From Actinomycetes bacterium (GTDB taxonomy: Bacteria; Actinomycetota; Acidimicrobiia; Acidimicrobiales; RAAP-2), in assembly GCA_021787255.1 (NCBI GenBank), contig JAJYMD010000108.1:1-18969 (forward strand): 18,969 bases of DNA, written 5' to 3'. Shown in pieces: positions 13,977 to 18,969 of the stretch. The notes beneath the pieces are model-generated. The model was not told the origin of the DNA. It ran no database searches and saw nothing but the letters and a program-made list of their open reading frames with translations. Made by a program: the position numbers and the translations under genes. The stretch's first letter is position 1. Each line of letters opens with the position of its first letter.

Positions 13977-15460
13977 ACCCAGACGCCCGCCGGGATGCGT
14001 TCGAGCGCCTGGATGTCGGCGCAGCTGTGGCCCGCGGGGAGGACCTTGCCGGGGTTCGCGCGGCACGCAGGGTCGAACGCGCGGCGCAGCCGGTTCTGGT
14101 GGTCGAGGTCGACCTCGGCGAACTGCAGCGGCATGTAGTCGCGCTTCTCGACACCGACGCCGTGCTCGCCGGAGAGGACGCCTCCTGCGGCGAGCGAGAT
14201 CTCCACGATCTCGCGGGCCGCGGCATGCACACGTTCGAGCACCCCCGGCTCCCGTGTGTCGAAGAGCAGCAGCGGATGGAGGTTGCCGTCCCCGGCGTGG
14301 AAGACGTTCACCACCAAGAGATCGTGGCGACCGGCGATCTCGTAGACGGCCCCAAGGACCGAGGGGAGTGCGGCGCGGGGCACCACGGTGTCGTGCAGGT
14401 AGTACGCGGGGGCGAGCTGGGCGACCGCCCCGAAGGCCGTCTTGCGCCCCTTCCACAGAAGGGCGCGCTCCTCGTCGCTCGCCGCGCTCTTGAGGCTCGT
14501 CGCGCCGTTGGCCCGGCCGATCTCGACGACGCGCTCGCAATCGAGCTCGGTCCCGGCTTCGAGGCCGCAGACCTCGATGAGGAGGACGGCTCGAGCGTCG
14601 AGCGGGTAGCCGGCGTGCACGAAATTCTCGACCGCCACGGTGATCGCGTGGTCCATCACCTCCATGGCGGCAGGGACGATGCCCGCCGCGACGATCTTAC
14701 CGACCGTGGTCGCGGCGGCCTCCATGGTGTCGAAGCCGAGCAGGAGCGTCCGGACGGCGGGCGGGTCCTTGCTGATGCGCACCGCGATGCGGGTCGCGAT
14801 GCCGAGCGTCCCTTCGCCGCCGACGAAGGCGCCGCGCAGGTCGTAGCCGAGAGGCTCGGCGTCGAGGTCTCCGAGCCTCACGACCTCGCCGTCGGGGAGC
14901 ACGACGTCGAGCGCGAGCACGTGCTGGCTCGTGACGCCCTCCGCGAGGCAGTGCGGCCCGCCCGAGTTGTTGGCGACGTTGCCTCCGATCGTGCACGCCT
15001 GCTGGCTCGAGGGGTCCGGGGCGAAGTGGAACCCCAGCGCGTGAAGGCGCTTGGTGAGATCCAGGTTGACCACTCCGGGCTCCACCCACGCGACCCTGTC
15101 GTCCAGGTCGACCTCGAGGATCCGGTTCATCTTCGTGGTCACCACGATGACGGGCCTGCCGAGCGGGATCGCGCCACCCGACAGACCGGTCCCCGCGCCG
15201 CGCGGGACGACCGCCCGTGTGTGGGCGACCGCGATCCGCACGATCGCCTGGACCTCCTCGGTGCTCGTCGGGAAGCAGACGGGGCCGGCAGCGCCGCCGG
15301 CAAAGACCGAGGCGTCATGGGCGAGCAACGCCCGCTCCGCGTCGTCGTCACGCACGCGGTCGGGCTCGAGCGCCGCTCTCAGCGCGGCGACGACCGCCTC
15401 GTCAGGGGAGGACGCTCGTCTGCGTTGCTGCCGGCGCTGCCGGCCCGCGCGGGTCGTCAC
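13973..15460 (-). CDS. glcD: Glycolate oxidase catalytic flavoprotein subunit GlcD-like
   Basis: This 495-residue FAD-linked oxidase matches E. coli GlcD (499) in length. FAD-binding elements are PRGAGTGLSGGAIPLG (86-101), the CTIGGNVANNSGGPHCLAEG stretch (156-175) and GYDLRGAFVGGEGTLGI (205-221). The C-terminal FAD-oxidase domain carries the histidine motif FHAGDGNLHP (387-396) and SGEHGVGVEKRDYM (430-443), and ends in ANPGKVLP. It would oxidise glycolate (or D-lactate/another 2-hydroxyacid) to the 2-oxoacid. GTG 15460 is selected because it forms a GTGA overlap with the upstream gene, as at each other junction of this operon. The extra N-terminal basic residues (RAGRQRRQQRRR, 4-15) are unusual; translation could instead begin later, but no better start exists. 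The family also includes D-lactate dehydrogenases, so substrate specificity is inferred from the DEF gene set. Confidence 0.94.
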   Translation of the reverse strand: MTTRAGRQRRQQRRRASSPDEAVVAALRAALEPDRVRDDDAERALLAHDASVFAGGAAGPVCFPTSTEEVQAIVRIAVAHTRAVVPRGAGTGLSGGAIPLGRPVIVVTTKMNRILEVDLDDRVAWVEPGVVNLDLTKRLHALGFHFAPDPSSQQACTIGGNVANNSGGPHCLAEGVTSQHVLALDVVLPDGEVVRLGDLDAEPLGYDLRGAFVGGEGTLGIATRIAVRISKDPPAVRTLLLGFDTMEAAATTVGKIVAAGIVPAAMEVMDHAITVAVENFVHAGYPLDARAVLLIEVCGLEAGTELDCERVVEIGRANGATSLKSAASDEERALLWKGRKTAFGAVAQLAPAYYLHDTVVPRAALPSVLGAVYEIAGRHDLLVVNVFHAGDGNLHPLLLFDTREPGVLERVHAAAREIVEISLAAGGVLSGEHGVGVEKRDYMPLQFAEVDLDHQNRLRRAFDPACRANPGKVLPAGHSCADIQALERIPAGVWV

Positions 15461-16572
15461 CCGAGGGGTCCCCTGCGATCGCCCGGACGCCCTGATCGGT
15501 CCCGTCTGCTCCCGGCAAGCAGCGACGAGCCGGCCGGCGTCACGAGGGCGAAGTCCTCGACGCGCTGTTCGGTCTCGGTCTTCTTCGCGAGCTCGAGGGG
15601 CTCGCCGCACTCGGGCACCGGGTGCATCCGTCCGGGGCGGACCGTCGCCTCCCACGCAGCGGCGCCCGTGGGTCCTGTCACGCTGAGGCGGAGCCGCCCG
15701 GCGCCGAGGTCCTCGACGCTGCGCGCCTGGTCGAACAGGGGCCATCCGACCTCCCGGAGCACCGCACGCTCGAGCGCCTGCGCACCAGGCGAGCCGAGCC
15801 CGCTGCATCCCCGATAGCGGGGGAGGAGGTCGTCGAGTGGTCCCGTCCGGCGGAGGATGCGGCTCAGCGCGTCCGCGTCGAGGAAGCCCCAAAGCGTCCC
15901 GGCCGGTAGGACGATGCAGGTCGGGGCGAACCGGTGGCCGCCGGTGTGGCTCGTGCGCGCGAGGCGGACGCCCGCGGCGCCGGCCCCGGCGGTCTCAGCA
16001 GTCTCGGCGGTCCCGGTATCGCAGGTCCCGGCCGCCGCAGCCTCGGAGAGCTGCTTCCACAGCGCCGTGCCGAGCGAGCCGCAGCAGCGGTCCCTCCTCC
16101 CGTGGGAGCACACGAGGACGTCGCAGTGGCGCACGGGCTCGCCGCCGCCGGCGAGGAGCTGCTCGGTCGCACGAGCGATCGCCTCCGCCGCAGAGGTGCC
16201 CGCCCCGGCGGCGTCGGCAGCCGTCGTGTCTTGGGGCCGCAGCCAGACGTGCGCCTCACGGCCCTCGAACGCCGAGAACGGTCCTTCGGGACGCCGGTAC
16301 AGCGTGACGCGCCGGACCAGGCTCGCGGCGGGGACGAGGAGCTGGAAGCGAAGGCCGAGGCCGGTCACGGCTTCGCGCACCGCCTGGAGCTCTTCGACGT
16401 CGCCTGCGTCGCGTGGCCAGGGAAGCGGCCACTCGACGAGCAGGTAGCCGGCGTAGCTCCCGGCCGTGCCGACGGGGTCGACCTGCTGGGCTCGCGCCCA
16501 CTGGGCGCACCGGACTGGTTGCGCGGGGATGCGTGTCGTGAGGGTGCATGGGGCGCGCCTCTGATCGACCAT
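15457..16572 (-). CDS. Sucrase/ferredoxin-like (thioredoxin-fold [2Fe-2S]) protein
   Basis: This 371-residue protein belongs to the Suc_Fer-like family. The N-terminal part has GTAGSYAGYLLVEWPLPWPRDA (35-56, the family's GTA...E-PWP pattern), and the second domain has VLVCSHGRRDRCCG (152-165) and SHTGGHRFAPTCIVLPAG (208-225). In the related fungal Apd1/Aim32 proteins, a cluster of this type is held by two Cys and two His. The matching residues here are Cys155 with Cys163 or Cys164, and His209 with His213. A low-complexity Ala/Thr/Glu/Gly insert (182-201) separates the halves. It is the first gene of the glc operon and its TGA overlaps the glcD GTG. No Shine-Dalgarno sequence precedes ATG 16572; a TANNNT element 8 bases upstream suggests a leaderless mRNA. 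I infer an electron-transfer or redox-sensing role with GlcDEF; this pairing is not proven. Confidence 0.87.
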   Translation of the reverse strand: MVDQRRAPCTLTTRIPAQPVRCAQWARAQQVDPVGTAGSYAGYLLVEWPLPWPRDAGDVEELQAVREAVTGLGLRFQLLVPAASLVRRVTLYRRPEGPFSAFEGREAHVWLRPQDTTAADAAGAGTSAAEAIARATEQLLAGGGEPVRHCDVLVCSHGRRDRCCGSLGTALWKQLSEAAAAGTCDTGTAETAETAGAGAAGVRLARTSHTGGHRFAPTCIVLPAGTLWGFLDADALSRILRRTGPLDDLLPRYRGCSGLGSPGAQALERAVLREVGWPLFDQARSVEDLGAGRLRLSVTGPTGAAAWEATVRPGRMHPVPECGEPLELAKKTETEQRVEDFALVTPAGSSLLAGSRRDRSGRPGDRRGPLG

Positions 16573-16586
16573 CTGGGGGGAGAGTA
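16573..16586 (-). promoter_or_regulatory. Candidate leaderless -10 element of the Suc_Fer-glcDEF operon
   Basis: On the minus strand TACTCT (16586-16581) fits the actinobacterial TANNNT -10 consensus and ends 8 bases before ATG 16572. The intervening bases are C-rich and contain no ribosome-binding site. That spacing puts the transcription start on or next to the A of the ATG, the classical leaderless layout. No strong -35 is seen 17 bases further upstream. Confidence 0.5.
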
Positions 16587-16686
16587 GTCAACGAGCCGAT
16601 GGGCCACGTGGCGAGCGCGGCAGGCCGGACTCGTCGTGGCTGTCGGGGCGAGCCCCCCACGTCCAGGCGGCGCGCGGCGGGCGGGC

Positions 16687-17181
16687 TCAGCCGAGCGGCA
16701 CCTCGCGCAGCCTCCCGCTGTCGATCTCGTACAGGAAGCCGCGGATGTTCTTGTGGGGGACGAACGGGCTGGCCCTGATGCGTGCAGCCGTCTGGCTCAG
16801 GTCGTCCTCGGCGTTCGGGAACGCCTCGAGCGCGAAGCTCGGCCGGATGCCGGTCTCCGCCAGGATCTCGGCTTTCAGGGCGTCGTCCGAGAAGGTCTCC
16901 ATGCCGCAGCCCGTGTGGTGGATCAAGACGATCTCTTCGGTCCCGAGCAGCCGCTGCGAGATCGCCAGGCTGCGGATGGCGTCCTCGGTCGCCACGCCGC
17001 CTGCGTTGCGGATCACGTGGGCGTCGCCGAGCTCGAGCCCGAGCGCCCTCGCCGGGTCCAGGCGCGCGTCCATGCAGGTGAGGACCGCCACTTTCGCCCC
17101 CGGTCTCGCCGGGAGGTCCGCCTCGTGGAACGAGGCGGCGTAGCGGGCGTTGTTGGCCAGCAGGTCGTCGGTGGCGCTCAC
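16687..17181 (-). CDS. Beta-class carbonic anhydrase
   Basis: This 164-residue enzyme interconverts CO2 and bicarbonate. The zinc site is Cys36 in VLTCMDARLDP with the Asp38-Arg40 dyad, plus His89 and Cys92 in IHHTGCGMETF. HVIRNAGGVATEDAIRSLAIS (55-75) is the standard substrate-channel segment. It is of the short subgroup (about 160 residues) that is common in actinobacteria and ends soon after the VPHKNIRGFLYEIDSGRL strand. The start is a GTG at 17181 with an AAGAGGAGAC purine tract immediately upstream. It stands alone on the minus strand, 114 bp upstream of the glc operon and divergent from the PPOX gene. CO2/bicarbonate balance could be linked to glyoxylate metabolism, but the spacing and separate strand do not require a functional tie. 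Confidence 0.94.
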   Translation of the reverse strand: MSATDDLLANNARYAASFHEADLPARPGAKVAVLTCMDARLDPARALGLELGDAHVIRNAGGVATEDAIRSLAISQRLLGTEEIVLIHHTGCGMETFSDDALKAEILAETGIRPSFALEAFPNAEDDLSQTAARIRASPFVPHKNIRGFLYEIDSGRLREVPLG

Positions 17182-17424
17182 GTCTCCTCTTGGCAGGCTT
17201 GGCGGGTCCAGGGAGCTTGGCGGGTCCAGGGACCTTGGCGGGTCCAGGGACCTTGGCGGGTCCAGGGAGCCCGGCGGGTCCAGGGAGCCCGGCGGCCTCG
17301 GCGGCGCAGAACCGGCGTGACCGTGGGGGAGCTCCCGGAAGGCGGACCCATGATGGTTCGCGCCCCGAACGTACTAGAACTTCGATCGGCCGGGGAGCGT
17401 GGGCGCGCAGGCAGGGAGGTGGCG
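17182..17424. other. Divergent intergenic region with repeats
   Basis: These 243 bases lie between carbonic anhydrase (minus) and the PPOX gene (plus). The half next to carbonic anhydrase is the 18-bp repeat array. The half next to PPOX has a relatively AT-rich pocket (about 17350-17385, including GTACTAGAACTTCGAT) that could hold the plus-strand promoter, and GGGAGG at 17414-17419. I could not find a convincing -35/-10 pair for either gene. Confidence 0.5.
17201..17290. repeat. Five tandem copies of an 18-bp unit
   Basis: Copies begin at 17201, 17219, 17237, 17255 and 17273. The first 14 bases (GGCGGGTCCAGGGA) are identical in all five; the last four vary as GCTT, CCTT, CCTT, GCCC, GCCC. 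A degenerate partial unit precedes (GGCAGGCTT, 17192-17200) and GGCGG continues after. The array starts 19 bases upstream of the carbonic anhydrase GTG, in the region shared with the divergent PPOX gene. The unit is a multiple of three, so it reads as hexapeptide repeats in any frame, but no supported gene covers it. Confidence 0.95.
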
Positions 17425-17838
17425 ATGGGGGTCGTGGACGAAGAGGTGCTCGAGCTCGCGAAAGGGACGAACTTCGCGAGCTTCTCGACGATCCTTCCCG
17501 GCGGGCGCCCCGTCGGGAGCCTCGTGTGGGTCGACGCCGATGCCGACCGGCTGCTCGTGAACACCGAACGGCACCGCCTCAAGTACCGCAACGTGTGCCG
17601 CAATCCGAGCGTCCACCTCCTCATCGTCGACCACGAGGATCCCGGGCACTACGCGTCCGTGCAGGGGCAGGTCGACGAGCACGTCTTTGGTCGCGACGCG
17701 CGCGAGCACATCGACCGGCTCGCCCGGAAGTACTTGGGCACGCCGTTCGATCCCGCCCGGATCGTCTCGGAGCGGGTGTTGCTGCGGATCAGGCCCGTGC
17801 ACCAGCGGATCCGGAGCAGTTCCGTCATGGTCGAGTAG
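17425..17838 (+). CDS. PPOX-class (F420-dependent type) pyridoxamine-phosphate-oxidase-fold protein
   Basis: This 137-residue split beta-barrel protein starts at ATG 17425, with GGGAGG 5 bases upstream. It shows the actinobacterial flavin/F420 reductase pattern: LAKGTNFASFSTILPGGRPVGSLVWVDAD (11-39), LLVNTERHRLKYRNVCRNPSVHLLIVD (43-69) and HYASVQGQVDEH (75-86). HIDRLARKYLGTPFDPARIVSERVLLRIRPVHQRI follows (95-129). The T-E-R-H-R-L-K-Y-R-N segment is the cofactor phosphate-binding region. Members reduce varied substrates with F420H2 or FMN; some only bind cofactor. The short version, without long N-terminal extension, is typical. The proline iminopeptidase-like gene follows 13 bp downstream, so cotranscription is likely. 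Substrate and choice between F420 and FMN cannot be decided from the sequence. Confidence 0.88.
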   Translation: MGVVDEEVLELAKGTNFASFSTILPGGRPVGSLVWVDADADRLLVNTERHRLKYRNVCRNPSVHLLIVDHEDPGHYASVQGQVDEHVFGRDAREHIDRLARKYLGTPFDPARIVSERVLLRIRPVHQRIRSSSVMVE

Positions 17839-17851
17839 CGTTCCTCGCGTC

Positions 17852-18832
17852 ATGACCGGCCGTTCGATGCCGTCCGAGCCGACAGGAGAGGGACCGACCG
17901 ACGTGCAGAAGCGGGACCTGCAGCACCCGTTCGACGCGGAGGGCACGCTGCGCTTCGGGGACGCGCGTACCTGGTACGGGGTCGTGGGCGATCTGGACGC
18001 GGCCCGGGAGGACCACGGCCCCGCGCCGCTGGTCACGCTCCACGGCGGCCCAGGTGCCACGCACGACTACCTGCTGGCGATGGCCGACCTCGCCCGCTAC
18101 GGCAGGGCCGTCGTCTTCTACGACCAGATCGGGAACGGTCGCTCGACCCACTTCCCCGAGCGCGGCGCAGAGTTCTACACGGTCGATCTGTTCGTCCGGC
18201 AGCTCGCGAGCCTCGTGGACGAGCTCGGCATCGGACACCGGTACCACGTCCTCGGCCAGAGCTGGGGAGGGTTCCTCGCGCAGGAGCACGCGCTCACCCA
18301 CCCTCCCGGGCTGCGCTCCGTGGTCCTTTCGAACACGGCAGCCTCCTTTCCGGACTTCGTGAAGGAGGCGGACAAGCTGCGTGCCGAGCTTCCGGAGGAG
18401 GTCGAGGCGACCTTGCGCCGCCACGAGCTCGCCGGGACGACCGACGACCCCGCGTACGCCGCGGCGTGCGAGGTCTTCTACCGGCGCCACGTGTGCCGGC
18501 TCGACCCTTGGCCGGAGGAGTTCCTGCGCTCGATGAAGGCCATCGAGGAGGATCCGACCGTCTACCGCACGACGAACGGCCCGTCGGAATTCCACGTGAT
18601 CGGATCGTTCAAGGACTGGCAGGCGCTCGACCGCCTGGGGGAGATCGACGTGCCCGTGCTCGTCATCTCGGGACGCTACGACGAAGCGACCCCGGCCTTG
18701 CAGGAGGCCCTCACGGCGGGCATCCCCGACGTCCGCCAGGTCCTCGTCGAAGACGCGTCCCACCTCGCCTTCTGGGAGCAGCGGGACACCTACATGGCTG
18801 CGGTCGCGTCCTTCCTGGCGGAGCACGACTGA
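17852..18832 (+). CDS. Proline iminopeptidase-like alpha/beta hydrolase (peptidase family S33)
   Basis: This protein has 326 residues from ATG 17852, or 309 from an in-frame GTG at 17903 that has AGGAGAGGG about 10 bases upstream and is a good alternative start. The motifs are LHGGPGATHDYL (63-74, oxyanion hole), VVFYDQIGNGRS (87-98), GQSWGG with nucleophile Ser137, Asp277 in VISGRYDEATP, and His304 in DASHLAFWEQ. This is the proline-iminopeptidase/tricorn-factor F1 pattern with a helical cap (about 165-250). Such enzymes remove N-terminal proline or other residues from small peptides, or hydrolyse amino-acid amides. No signal peptide, so cytoplasmic. It lies 13 bp after the PPOX gene. TAGCGT at 17836-17841, overlapping the PPOX stop, could be an internal -10 element, but this is weak. 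Confidence 0.9.
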   Translation: MTGRSMPSEPTGEGPTDVQKRDLQHPFDAEGTLRFGDARTWYGVVGDLDAAREDHGPAPLVTLHGGPGATHDYLLAMADLARYGRAVVFYDQIGNGRSTHFPERGAEFYTVDLFVRQLASLVDELGIGHRYHVLGQSWGGFLAQEHALTHPPGLRSVVLSNTAASFPDFVKEADKLRAELPEEVEATLRRHELAGTTDDPAYAAACEVFYRRHVCRLDPWPEEFLRSMKAIEEDPTVYRTTNGPSEFHVIGSFKDWQALDRLGEIDVPVLVISGRYDEATPALQEALTAGIPDVRQVLVEDASHLAFWEQRDTYMAAVASFLAEHD

Positions 18833-18865
18833 GCTCGGGGTCGGCTCGGGGTCGGCTCGGGGTCG
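18833..18865. repeat. Three tandem copies of an 11-bp unit
   Basis: GCTCGGGGTCG is repeated perfectly at 18833-18843, 18844-18854 and 18855-18865, starting on the base after the TGA of the hydrolase gene. The rest of the window (18866-18969) is GC-rich, with no gene I can support and no clear terminator. Confidence 0.95.
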
Positions 18866-18969
18866 GCGCCGAGGTGGTCCGAGGCCGCGTGGCCAGGGTG
18901 CGGCGGGCCGCTTCGTGGCCGGGCGAGCGCCGAAGTATGGTGAGGGCGCTCTGGCGACGGTGTGCGCCG

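Noticed and set aside
13841..15817. 658-codon open frame on the plus strand opposite glcD
   Set aside because: No recognisable motif and composition of a shadow frame; GlcD motifs on the minus strand are complete.
17201..17290. CRISPR array
   Set aside because: The repeats are head-to-tail 18-bp units without unique spacers, so this is a simple tandem repeat.
16636..17424. In-frame N-terminal extension of the PPOX protein running through the 18-bp repeats (WRVQG hexapeptides)
   Set aside because: It would be antisense to a well-supported carbonic anhydrase gene, and a strong ribosome-binding site precedes the ATG at 17425.
18937..18969. Possible start of another plus-strand gene (ATG at 18937, open to the window end)
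   Set aside because: Only 11 codons are visible, with no ribosome-binding site; the same bases also read as a TATGGT -10-like element. Not decidable.
1..18969. Mobile element, phage, toxin-antitoxin or defence system
   Set aside because: No transposase, integrase, terminal inverted repeats, nuclease or antitoxin-like gene was seen; all genes look metabolic and share the same base composition.

Overview
This window is a very GC-rich (about 70% by eye), gene-dense stretch of a bacterial chromosome. It has GTG starts, 4-bp start/stop overlaps and very short intergenic gaps. A PPOX-class (F420-type) oxidoreductase, an actinobacterial-style family 5 solute-binding protein, and leaderless-looking TANNNT promoters point to an actinobacterium, plausibly of the Acidimicrobiia. 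The phylum is inferred from these traits; there is no rRNA or tRNA gene in the window to confirm it. I found no mobile element, CRISPR array or RNA gene.

Layout. (1) 1-1591, plus strand: the 3' end of a CaiB/BaiF (family III) CoA-transferase gene, coupled by an ATGA overlap to a DHDPS/aldolase-superfamily gene. (2) 1638-10612, minus strand, in transcription order: a SufS-like class V PLP enzyme; a BAAT-type acyl-CoA thioesterase/hydrolase; an acyl-CoA synthetase; a zinc-free MDR reductase; a PaaI hotdog thioesterase; a Glyoxalase_3/VOC protein; a secreted family 5 substrate-binding protein; and a small uncharacterised protein. The synthetase-MDR-PaaI-VOC genes overlap or lie within 8 bp, so they are one operon. 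(3) 10894-11877, plus strand: a D-2-hydroxyacid dehydrogenase of the glyoxylate/hydroxypyruvate reductase type. It overlaps tail-to-tail by 9 bp with the next block. (4) 11869-16572, minus strand: a four-gene operon encoding a sucrase/ferredoxin-like [2Fe-2S] protein, GlcD, GlcE and GlcF, every junction being a GTGA overlap. A candidate leaderless promoter lies directly before its first ATG. (5) 16687-18832: a beta-carbonic anhydrase (minus) diverging, across an 18-bp tandem repeat, from an F420/PPOX protein and a proline iminopeptidase-like hydrolase (plus).

How it fits together. Blocks 3 and 4 form a two-carbon acid module. GlcDEF would oxidise glycolate or a related 2-hydroxyacid to the oxoacid, and the convergent reductase could run the reverse step with NAD(P)H. 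The coupled thioredoxin-like ferredoxin is a candidate electron partner. Block 2 looks like a CoA-ester module: activation, redox step, two thioesterases, and uptake of an oligopeptide-like or other substrate. Its substrate cannot be read from the sequence. No gene-free stretch exceeds 300 bases; the longest are 10613-10893 (281), 17182-17424 (243) and 2028-2220 (193).
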